Below are positions 1 through 4,658 of a DNA stretch of 7,816 nt, piece after piece (position 1 is the first letter of the stretch; every line of letters begins with the position of its first letter). A model generated the notes under the pieces. The model ran no database searches. It saw only the letters and a program-made list of their open reading frames with translations, and had not been told where the DNA came from. The DNA is from Propionibacteriaceae bacterium (lineage in GTDB: Bacteria > Actinomycetota > Actinomycetes > Propionibacteriales > Propionibacteriaceae): the NCBI GenBank assembly GCA_031262845.1, contig JAISGZ010000098.1, positions 1 to 7,816 on the forward strand. Reading direction: 5' to 3'. Both the position numbers and the translations under genes were made by a program.

Positions 1-2
1 TG

Positions 3-449
3 GCCGAACGTCAACAAGCCTGGGTGGCCGCCCAACAGCAGGCGGTCAGCGCCGCTGGTCTGGTCAAACCCGTCGAAGCGCCGATCACCTCGCCCTTCGG
101 CTATCGCAGTAATCCGATCGGTGGCTACGGCGAATTGCATGATGGGACGGACTTTGGGGCCCCCTGTGGGACCCCGGTGCGAGCAGCCGCCACGGGTACG
201 ATCAGCCAGCAAGGGTGGTATGGCGGTTTTGGTAATCGGGTGACACTGGAACACGGGTCGGCTAACGGTCAGGCCTTGCGAACGGCCTACAACCACTTGT
301 CGGGTTATGCCCTGTCGGCCGGGGCGACGGTGACCCAGGGTCAGATCATCGGCTACGTCGGGACCACCGGTTGGTCGACCGGCTGCCATCTCCACTTCAT
401 CACCTGGGTCGACGGCGCGCTGGTCGATCCGATGAGCCTGTTGAGCTGA
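3..449 (+). CDS. M23 family (LytM-type) metallopeptidase, 3' part only
   Basis: The reading frame is open at the left edge, so only the last 148 residues are present and the true start lies outside. The first ~20 visible residues (AERQQAWVAAQQQAV) look like the end of an Ala/Gln-rich helix or coiled coil, as found before many LytM domains. The rest is an M23 domain: the HxxxD zinc motif is HDGTD (H46 and D50 of the visible part), a catalytic-type His is in YNHLS (H98), and the HxH motif is HLH (H129, H131). All expected zinc and catalytic positions are present, so it should be an active Zn endopeptidase cutting peptidoglycan cross-bridges, or a cell-wall hydrolase of the NlpD/EnvC type. Export is expected, but the signal peptide is outside the window. 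It ends with TGA and converges on the recombinase gene. The domain call is firm; the exact role in wall turnover or division is inference. Confidence 0.92.
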   Translation, partial: AERQQAWVAAQQQAVSAAGLVKPVEAPITSPFGYRSNPIGGYGELHDGTDFGAPCGTPVRAAATGTISQQGWYGGFGNRVTLEHGSANGQALRTAYNHLSGYALSAGATVTQGQIIGYVGTTGWSTGCHLHFITWVDGALVDPMSLLS

Positions 450-537
450 CAGTGAGACCCTCTATCGACCGATGACCTGCCGTCTCCGATCTGTTGCCTG
501 GTACCAGATTCGCGGTGCCCGATGTCAGCAGCCGGGG

Positions 538-550
538 GACAAGCCACTAG
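538..550. repeat. Degenerate CTAG-type repeat end
   Basis: The 13 bases GACAAGCCACTAG match the right ends of the two other CTAG-ended inverted repeats in this window (GACAGCCCACTAG ending at 1590 and GACAGGGCACTAG ending at 2411) at 11 of 13 positions each. No convincing partner end is visible upstream, so this may be a decayed remnant or chance. A separate 10-bp perfect palindrome, CTGGTACCAG, sits at 498-507 in the same intergenic gap. Confidence 0.3.
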
Positions 551-559
551 TTGAAAGGA

Positions 560-592
560 GACGATCCGAAGAGTGGCCTTGCCGGGATCGTC
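560..592 (-). terminator. Possible xerC 3' hairpin, weak terminator
   Basis: GACGATCC (560-567) and GGATCGTC (585-592) form a perfect 8-bp inverted repeat, with a small GGC/GCC stem inside the loop. The right arm overlaps the xerC stop codon. Reading on the minus strand, the hairpin is followed by TCCTTTCAA, only a weak U-run. It lies between convergent genes, where a terminator is expected. A second 7-bp inverted repeat (592-598 with 605-611) is inside the end of xerC. Confidence 0.3.
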
Positions 593-1499
593 AAGCCCGG
601 GGGTGGGCTTGGTTGAAAGCCGAACGCAGTCGCTCGTTGGTGACGTGGGTATAAATCTGGGTGGTGGCGACGTTGGCGTGGCCCAAGATCTCTTGAACAC
701 TACGCAGATCGGCACCACCTTCGAGCAGGTGAGTCGCCATGGCGTGACGCAGGCCGTGGGGGCCAAGATCAGGCGCCCCCTCAACCAAGCCGAGGCTGTG
801 GTGAACGACTCGTCGGACCACGCGGGGATCGATTCGGCCGCCCCGAGCGCCGAGGAACAGGGCCGAACCACTGTCGGCGGTCACCAGTTCCGGTCGCCGG
901 ACGAGCCAGGCGGCCAGTGCCCGTTCGGCCGGCTGGCCAATCGGCACGACCCGTTCTTTGTTGCCTTTGCCGAGGACCCTCAGAGCCTGCCGGGCCTGAT
1001 CGTGACTGTCGAGATCAAGCCCACACAGTTCCGATACCCGCAAGCCACCGCCGTAAAGAATTTCCAAGATGGCGACATCCCGGACTCCCACCGCCGTGTC
1101 GTCGGCGGCGGCCGTGGCGATGGCGGCCGCCATCAGCCGGGCGGCTTCATCGGCGGTCAGAGTTTGCGGCAAAGCTCGCCGGACGCGGACCGTTTGCATA
1201 CCGGCGGTCGGATCGTTGCTGGTGTGACCCTGGCGGCCGGCCCAGCGCCAAAAGCCCCGAACCGTGGCGGTCCGGCGCTGCAGGGTTGCCGGGCTGGCGC
1301 CGGCTTGCCGCTGTTCCGCCAACCAGGCTCGTAAATCCCGGCGGGTCACCGCCTCCAGATCCGTGATCTCCCGCTGTCGCAGATACTCCGCCAATTGGGA
1401 CAGATCGCTGGCGTAGGCCCGGCGGCTGTCTTCCGATCGGTTCTGGTCAGCCATATACGTCAAGTACGGCTCAATCAACTGGTCAAGGCTGACAGTCAC
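591..1499 (-). CDS. xerC: Tyrosine recombinase XerC
   Basis: A 302-residue protein of normal length for XerC/XerD, the site-specific recombinases that resolve chromosome dimers at dif with FtsK. Residues ~1-100 form the N-terminal SAM-like core-binding domain (SLDQLIEPYLTYM...). Residues ~110-295 form the catalytic domain. All six active-site residues are visible: R154 (GGLRVSEL), K178 (LGKGNKER), H248 and R251 (GPHGLRHAMATHLL), H274 (LGHANV) and the nucleophile Y283 (IYTHV). The spacing from R to K (24) and from H to Y (35) equals that of E. coli XerD. The C-terminus FNQAHPRA is typical of actinobacterial XerC. The GTG start is fixed by an AGGAGGA Shine-Dalgarno 7 nt upstream. It is convergent with the peptidase gene and divergent from def. 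Location beside rpsB is common for chromosomal XerC in actinobacteria, so I call it housekeeping rather than a phage or integron integrase; XerD as the alternative cannot be fully excluded by eye. Confidence 0.93.
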   Translation of the reverse strand: MTVSLDQLIEPYLTYMADQNRSEDSRRAYASDLSQLAEYLRQREITDLEAVTRRDLRAWLAEQRQAGASPATLQRRTATVRGFWRWAGRQGHTSNDPTAGMQTVRVRRALPQTLTADEAARLMAAAIATAAADDTAVGVRDVAILEILYGGGLRVSELCGLDLDSHDQARQALRVLGKGNKERVVPIGQPAERALAAWLVRRPELVTADSGSALFLGARGGRIDPRVVRRVVHHSLGLVEGAPDLGPHGLRHAMATHLLEGGADLRSVQEILGHANVATTQIYTHVTNERLRSAFNQAHPRA

Positions 1500-1506
1500 G
1501 GCGAAA

Positions 1507-1513
1507 TCCTCCT
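1507..1513 (-). promoter_or_regulatory. xerC ribosome binding site
   Basis: On the minus strand this reads AGGAGGA, a near-perfect Shine-Dalgarno, 7 nt before the GTG at 1499-1497. It decides the start codon of xerC. Confidence 0.85.
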
Positions 1514-1543
1514 GTCGGCAACCTACCAGCTTGTCATCAGCGG

Positions 1544-1590
1544 CTGGTGGGCTGTCGCGGGAAAGATTTCTCGATGCGACAGCCCACTAG
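1544..1590. repeat. 47-bp CTAG-ended palindrome (hairpin) between xerC and def
   Basis: GTGGGCTGTCGC (1547-1558) and GCGACAGCCCAC (1576-1587) are a perfect 12-bp inverted repeat. It extends by one G/T wobble and two more pairs to 15 bp (1544-1558 with 1576-1590). The loop 1559-1575 itself contains GAAA...TTTC. The right end GCGACAGCCCACTAG matches the right end of the MITE-like element at 2397-2411 at 13 of 15 positions. It may be a heavily deleted relative of that element, or a separate palindromic repeat. It lies between the divergent starts of xerC and def, so it could also affect their expression. Confidence 0.7.
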
Positions 1591-1610
1591 GGGATGGCGG
1601 TCCAATGAGC

Positions 1611-1616
1611 TAACCT
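1611..1616 (+). promoter_or_regulatory. Candidate -10 box for def, leaderless transcript
   Basis: TAACCT fits the TANNNT -10 pattern and ends 6 nt before the GTG of def, placing a transcription start at or next to the start codon. No TTGACA-like -35 is seen 16-19 nt upstream (sequence there is around CTAGGGG). The absence of any Shine-Dalgarno before the GTG supports a leaderless mRNA, which is common in actinobacteria. Confidence 0.5.
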
Positions 1617-1622
1617 GACCTG

Positions 1623-2249
1623 GTGTCTGAGACTGCGACCACACCCCGGCCGTTGGAGGATTTACTGACCGGCGGCCAGAAACGACGGATTACGCGCTGG
1701 AGCGAACCGGTTTTACATCGTCAGACTCGTCCCGTGACGGTCTTTGATGAGGCTTTTCACGACTTGATCCGGGATATGTTCGCCACTATGACCGCCTCCG
1801 ACGGGGTCGGCCTGGCGTCGACTCAGGTCGATGACGATCGCAGTTTCTTCATTTTCCGTTGCCCGGACGCTGACCAACAGATTCACCAGGGTGTGATGTG
1901 TAACCCGGTCGTCGAGGTGCCGACCGGTGCCGACCGGCAGTTGGACAGCGCTGAAGAAGGTTGTCTGTCCTTGCCCGGGGCCTACGCCATGCTGGCCCGG
2001 CCCGATCACGCCATCTGCCGCGGCTTGGACCACAACGGTCAACCCTACGAAGTCATCGGCACGGGCTTGCTGGCGCGCTGTCTGCAACACGAAACCGACC
2101 ATTTGTCGGGCACGGTGTTCGGCGACCGCCTGTCGGGCCGTCGCCGCCGCCAACTCTTCGCCGACCACGACCGGGTGGCCTACCGTTACCCGGCCGACTG
2201 GCCGATCAGTCCCAAAGCCGCCTTCGAGCCGGAACGCGAAACCACCTAG
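1623..2249 (+). CDS. def: Peptide deformylase
   Basis: A 208-residue protein that should remove the N-formyl group from the first Met of new proteins at the ribosome exit. The three deformylase motifs are intact and in order: motif I GVGLASTQ (61-68; consensus GxGxAAxQ with the second Ala as Ser), motif II EGCLS (112-116, metal ligand C114) and motif III HETDH (156-160, metal ligands H156 and H160, catalytic E157). RWSEPVLHRQTRPV near residue 25 is the usual N-terminal segment, and the basic C-terminal tail is short. An in-frame TAA at 1611-1613 limits the start. GTG at 1623 has no Shine-Dalgarno but a -10 box 6 nt upstream, pointing to a leaderless transcript. The stop TAG is shared with the end of the adjacent fold-back element. 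It is divergent from xerC and sits upstream of rpsB. Whether this is the only deformylase or a second copy cannot be told here. Confidence 0.93.
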   Translation: MSETATTPRPLEDLLTGGQKRRITRWSEPVLHRQTRPVTVFDEAFHDLIRDMFATMTASDGVGLASTQVDDDRSFFIFRCPDADQQIHQGVMCNPVVEVPTGADRQLDSAEEGCLSLPGAYAMLARPDHAICRGLDHNGQPYEVIGTGLLARCLQHETDHLSGTVFGDRLSGRRRRQLFADHDRVAYRYPADWPISPKAAFEPERETT

Positions 2250-2411
2250 TGCCCTGTCACGTCAAAATGCCGTATTCGCGGCCCCCGGTGGGGCACCCAG
2301 CCGCGTTGTCGTCGTCGCCGGGAGATCCACTACCGGCTCCTCCTCCGCCTTGCTGGCCACCCCACCGGCCACCACGAATGACACGACAATTTAGACGCGA
2401 CAGGGCACTAG
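2246..2411. mobile_element. MITE-like fold-back element, 166 bp, no coding capacity
   Basis: The ends are 23-bp terminal inverted repeats with two mismatches: left 2246-2268 begins CTAGTGCCCTGTCACGTC, and right 2389-2411, read inward, begins CTAGTGCCCTGTCGCGTC. Further in, the 28-nt block 2274-2301 matches the reverse complement of 2352-2379 at 21 of 28 positions (shared ATTCG, CCGGTGGGG, CCAGC), with a 4-nt offset, so most of the element is an imperfect palindrome. Both ends carry CTAG. If TA or CTAG is the duplicated target, the empty site is ACC ACC TAG CGTC, meaning it entered the def stop codon without changing the protein. Duplication of TA is a habit of Tc1/mariner-IS630 elements, so a transposase of that group could have moved it; that link is inference. 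Open frames across it look like chance. Confidence 0.75.
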
Positions 2412-2412
2412 C

Positions 2413-2425
2413 GTCAGGTGGCGCT
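2413..2425 (+). repeat. 13-bp direct repeat, copy 1
   Basis: GTCAGGTGGCGCT occurs here and again at 2557-2569. The offset is 144 bp. Copy 1 begins two bases after the MITE-like element. Confidence 0.6.
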
Positions 2426-2442
2426 TGATTGCCGAAGCCGTC

Positions 2443-2448
2443 TACAAT
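2443..2448 (+). promoter_or_regulatory. Candidate rpsB -10 box inside an inverted repeat
   Basis: TACAAT is a good -10 hexamer in GC-rich surroundings. It lies in the centre of AAGCCG (2435-2440) / CGGCTT (2451-2456), and within the wider perfect pair CCGAAGCC (2432-2439) / GGCTTCGG (2463-2470). TTGATT at 2425-2430 is only 12 nt upstream, too close for a normal -35, and nothing better is seen at 16-19 nt. The start would be near 2455. Confidence 0.45.
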
Positions 2449-2516
2449 GTCGGCTTGGTCCAGGCTTCGGTCTGGGCACATCGCATACCGGTGAATCGTC
2501 CAGCTGTCGTGGGCGA

Positions 2517-2550
2517 ACCGGGCTGAAGGTCCCTGCGGGGTGAGCCCGGT
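2517..2550 (+). ncRNA. Nested hairpin in the rpsB leader
   Basis: ACCGGGCT (2517-2524) and AGCCCGGT (2543-2550) form a perfect 8-bp stem. Inside it, CCC (2531-2533) and GGG (2537-2539) can form a second small stem around TGC. No U-run follows, so it is not an intrinsic terminator. It is a candidate regulatory leader structure. Confidence 0.4.
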
Positions 2551-2556
2551 GCCGGT

Positions 2557-2569
2557 GTCAGGTGGCGCT
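2557..2569 (+). repeat. 13-bp direct repeat, copy 2
   Basis: Identical to 2413-2425 (GTCAGGTGGCGCT). It runs directly into the palindrome CTGATCAG (2568-2575). Confidence 0.6.
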
Positions 2570-2576
2570 GATCAGG

Positions 2577-2591
2577 CTGTGATTATCACAG
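2577..2591. promoter_or_regulatory. 15-nt perfect palindrome, possible operator or leader stem
   Basis: CTGTGAT-T-ATCACAG has 7-bp perfect arms with a single central base, and lies 57 bp before the rpsB start. It is AT-rich against its surroundings, as many operators are. The arms resemble a CRP half-site, but the 3-nt gap between TGTGA and TCACA is not the CRP spacing of 6. A protein-binding site is the more natural reading, since a 1-nt loop is too tight for an RNA hairpin unless the inner pairs open. Confidence 0.4.
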
Positions 2592-2613
2592 TAGTCCGCG
2601 CCAAGTAACCCTT

Positions 2614-2642
2614 GCCAGCCCTCGGGTTGGCCCCAGAAAGGA
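2614..2642 (+). promoter_or_regulatory. Hairpin next to the rpsB ribosome binding site
   Basis: GCCAGCC (2614-2620), loop CTCG, and GGTTGGC (2625-2631) make a 7-bp stem with one G-U pair. The Shine-Dalgarno AAAGGA (2637-2642) follows 5 nt later and stands 5 nt before the ATG at 2648. The placement suits translational control of rpsB, and the Shine-Dalgarno decides this start over an in-frame TTG at 2612. Confidence 0.5.
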
Positions 2643-2647
2643 CAGCC

Positions 2648-3649
2648 ATGGCCGTCGTCACCGCTACTGAGCTACTGAAAAACGGGGTCCATTTCGGACA
2701 CCAGACCCGGCGCTGGAACCCGAAGATGAAGCGTTTCATCTTTACCGAGCGCAACGGCATCTACATCATTGATCTCCACCAGACCGTCACCGGCATCGAC
2801 ACGGCATATCACTTCGTCCGTGACCTGGTCGCCCACGGCGGTCAGATTCTCTTCGTCGGCACCAAGAAGCAGGCTCAGGAAGCCGTCGCCGAACAAGCCA
2901 CCCGGGTCGGTATGCCCTACGTCAACCAGCGTTGGTTGGGCGGCATGTTGACCAACTACCCGACCATGACCAAGCGCATCCAGCGGCTCAAGGAACTCGA
3001 AGCCATGGACCTGGTCAACGTCGCCGCTTCCGGCTTGACGAAGAAGGAACTGCTCGGTCTGTCGCGCGAGCGGGACAAGCTCAACAAGTCACTCGGCGGT
3101 ATCCGGGATATGGGCAAGCTGCCGAGCGCGGTCTGGATCGTCGACACCAAGAAAGAACACCTGGCGATCGACGAAGCCCGCAAGCTGAAGATTCCCGTCG
3201 TCGCGGTGCTCGACACGAACTGCGATCCGGACGAGGTCGACTACCCGATTCCGGGTAATGACGACGCCATTCGGGCGGTTTCCTTGTTGACCCGGATCGT
3301 GGCCGACGCGGTCGCCGATGGCCTGTTGGCCCGGTCGCAGGTGCGGCTGGAAGAGGCCGCAGACGCGGCCGGCGCCGAGGCTGAGCCGATGCCCGATTGG
3401 GAACGGGAACTGCTGGCCGGTGGCGCCACAGAAGCCCCGGAGGCAGCGCCGGCTCAAGCGCCTGAGGCAGCCCCTGAGGCGGCTCCTGAGACTGCGCCTG
3501 AGGCCGCACCCGAGGTAACGCCGGAGGCTCCCGTAGCTGAGACGGCCGCGCCGGAACCGGCCGCCGAGACGGCGGCGGCTGAGGCCGCGGACCCGTCCGT
3601 TACGGTTGAAGCTGACTCGTCGCCGGCGGCTGACGCGCCAGCTGAGTGA
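2648..3649 (+). CDS. rpsB: 30S ribosomal protein S2
   Basis: A 333-residue S2 protein, part of the 30S head-body junction and needed with S1 for mRNA binding. Residues 1-~235 are the conserved S2 fold: MAVVTATELLKNGVHFGHQT at the start, RWNPKMKRFIF, FVGTKKQAQEAV, QRWLGGMLTN and the C-terminal signature region PSAVWIVDTKKEHLAIDEARKL...IPVVAVLDTNCDP. Residues ~238-333 are an extension absent from E. coli S2 (about 241 residues): a PDWERELL segment (249-256), then an Ala/Glu/Pro tail with tandem PEAA/PETA four-residue repeats (263-294), acidic and probably disordered. Such tails are known in actinobacterial S2, though this one is long. The ATG at 2648 is chosen because it matches the family N-terminus and has AAAGGA 5 nt upstream. 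It is followed after 47 nt by tsf, the classic rpsB-tsf unit. Lysine codons are almost all AAG, as expected for high expression. Confidence 0.97.
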   Translation: MAVVTATELLKNGVHFGHQTRRWNPKMKRFIFTERNGIYIIDLHQTVTGIDTAYHFVRDLVAHGGQILFVGTKKQAQEAVAEQATRVGMPYVNQRWLGGMLTNYPTMTKRIQRLKELEAMDLVNVAASGLTKKELLGLSRERDKLNKSLGGIRDMGKLPSAVWIVDTKKEHLAIDEARKLKIPVVAVLDTNCDPDEVDYPIPGNDDAIRAVSLLTRIVADAVADGLLARSQVRLEEAADAAGAEAEPMPDWERELLAGGATEAPEAAPAQAPEAAPEAAPETAPEAAPEVTPEAPVAETAAPEPAAETAAAEAADPSVTVEADSSPAADAPAE

Positions 3650-3696
3650 TCCGCCCGACCACCTACGAACCCGATCAACCAAGAGGAAGAGAAGCG

Positions 3697-4524
3697 ATGG
3701 CTATCACCCCCGCTGAGATTAAGAAACTACGCGACGCCACCGGCGTCGGCATGATGGACGCCCGGAAAGCTCTGACGGACGCCGACGGCGACTTCGACCA
3801 AGCGGTTGAACTGCTCCGGATTTCCGGAGCCGCCAAGGCCGCCAAGCGGTCCGACCGGGAAGCCTCCAATGGTCTGGTGGCGGCCGCCGGCCACAGCCTG
3901 ATCCAATTGGGCGCCGAAACCGATTTCGTGGCCAAGAACCAGGAATTCGTCGAGTTGGCGGAAGCCATTGTCCAGGCGATCGACGCCGCCGGTGTTGACA
4001 CGGTGGCCGAAGCCAACGACATCAACCTGCCGAGCGGTCAGACCGTAGCCCAGTCGATCCAGGACCTGTCGGCCAAGATGGGCGAGAAGATGGAACTGGT
4101 CAACGTCGCTCATTTCGACGGCGATGCCCACATCTACCTGCACCGCCGGTCCAAGGACCTGCCACCGCAGGTCGGCGTGCTGGTCGAATACGTTGGCGCC
4201 GATCCCGATATCGTCCACCACGTGGCGCTTCAGATCGCTCACTCCAACCCGGTTTATGTCGAACCGGCCGAGGTGCCGGAAGAGGTCGTCGACAATGAGC
4301 GGCGGCTGGCGGCGGCTATCGCCCGGGAAGAGGGCAAGCCCGAACAAGCCATCACGCGGATCGTCGAAGGCCGGGTCAACGGCTACCTCAAAGACGTCTG
4401 CCTGGTCAATCAGGAACCGATCGCCGACCAACAGCCGACGGTGGGGGCGTTGCTCAAGCAACACGGCATCACGATCACCCGCTTCGCGCGTTTCGCCGCC
4501 GGACCGGATCCGGCTCGTCGTTGA
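3697..4524 (+). CDS. tsf: Elongation factor Ts
   Basis: A 275-residue nucleotide-exchange factor that releases GDP from EF-Tu. Residues 1-~55 form the UBA-like N-terminal domain, with the first signature LRDATGVGMMDARKAL (11-26). The second signature is GAETDFVAKNQEF (72-84), where T75-D76-F77 is the loop that inserts into EF-Tu and disturbs the Mg2+ site. The core domains follow to the end (LVNVAHFDGDAHIYLHRR..., then a C-terminal part ending FARFAAGPDPARR). Length matches bacterial EF-Ts of the actinobacterial type. ATG at 3697 is preferred over an in-frame GTG at 3646 that overlaps the rpsB stop, because MAITPAEIKKLRDATG is the family N-terminus and a purine-rich GAGGA lies 9 nt upstream. 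It is co-transcribed with rpsB and followed by a strong terminator. Confidence 0.97.
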   Translation: MAITPAEIKKLRDATGVGMMDARKALTDADGDFDQAVELLRISGAAKAAKRSDREASNGLVAAAGHSLIQLGAETDFVAKNQEFVELAEAIVQAIDAAGVDTVAEANDINLPSGQTVAQSIQDLSAKMGEKMELVNVAHFDGDAHIYLHRRSKDLPPQVGVLVEYVGADPDIVHHVALQIAHSNPVYVEPAEVPEEVVDNERRLAAAIAREEGKPEQAITRIVEGRVNGYLKDVCLVNQEPIADQQPTVGALLKQHGITITRFARFAAGPDPARR

Positions 4525-4525
4525 G

Positions 4526-4539
4526 CCAGACGAATCTGG
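4526..4539 (+). other. Small hairpin after tsf
   Basis: CCAGA (4526-4530), loop CGAA, and TCTGG (4535-4539) form a 5-bp stem just after the tsf stop codon, extendable outward by a G-U and an A-U pair. It precedes the main terminator and could help stop or protect the rpsB-tsf mRNA 3' end. Confidence 0.3.
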
Positions 4540-4554
4540 TTTAGCTATAGAGTG

Positions 4555-4587
4555 GGGGCGCCGAGTTACTCGGCGCCCCTGTTCATT
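4555..4587 (+). terminator. Intrinsic terminator of rpsB-tsf
   Basis: GGGGCGCCGAG (4555-4565) and CTCGGCGCCCC (4569-4579) are an 11-bp perfect stem with a TTA loop, extendable by a G-U pair, followed by TGTTCATT, a modest U-rich tail. It begins 30 nt after tsf stops and separates the rpsB-tsf unit from pyrH. Confidence 0.8.
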
Positions 4588-4658
4588 GAGGTCGCGGCTG
4601 GTCAGCGCTGTTGGTGAGCCGCCGACCGGGGGCCAAAGCTGATGATCCAAGGAGACCG

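Larger units (their letters stand above)
2412..2647 (+). promoter_or_regulatory. rpsB upstream region and structured 5' leader
   Basis: I see no gene in this stretch. In order it holds the first copy of a 13-bp direct repeat (2413-2425), an inverted repeat around a -10-like box (2432-2470), a nested hairpin (2517-2550), the second direct-repeat copy (2557-2569), two palindromes (2568-2575 and 2577-2591), a hairpin (2614-2631) and the Shine-Dalgarno. If transcription starts near 2455, the leader is about 190 nt, long enough for S2-mediated autoregulation as known for E. coli rpsB-tsf. That function is inference; I do not recognise a described leader family. Confidence 0.5.

Noticed and set aside
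573..1366. Plus-strand frames across xerC
   Set aside because: Antisense to the catalytic recombinase gene; Pro/Arg/Gly-rich and motif-free.
591..1499. Integrase of an integrated phage or genomic island
   Set aside because: Length, catalytic spacing, C-terminus and position beside rpsB fit the housekeeping XerC, and no phage genes or tRNA are nearby.
1544..1590. xerC-associated dif or attachment site
   Set aside because: The palindrome does not resemble the dif layout (two 11-bp arms around 6 bp with TTATG-type cores), and it shares ends with the MITE-like element instead.
2425..2448. Classic -35/-10 pair TTGATT...TACAAT
   Set aside because: Spacer is 12 nt, too short for a sigma-70-type promoter; only the -10 box was kept.
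2257..2481. 74-codon minus-strand frame through the MITE-like element
   Set aside because: Gly/Asp-rich product of palindromic GC-rich DNA, crosses the element boundary and has no ribosome binding site I can see.
2579..2590. CRP/FNR-type binding site
   Set aside because: TGTGA and TCACA are separated by 3 nt instead of the 6 (CRP) needed, so only the palindrome is reported.
3089..3682. Arg/Gly-rich minus-strand frame of 197 codons opposite rpsB
   Set aside because: Antisense shadow of the rpsB tail; composition is what the repeated GCN/GAG codons give in reverse, with no recognisable domain.
3646..3699. Longer tsf from GTG at 3646, overlapping the rpsB stop
   Set aside because: The added 17 residues are not part of the EF-Ts family and the 3697 ATG has a purine-rich site upstream.
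3727..4650. Minus-strand frame of 307 codons opposite tsf
   Set aside because: Lies fully over tsf, which is identified with certainty; its residues show no family motif.
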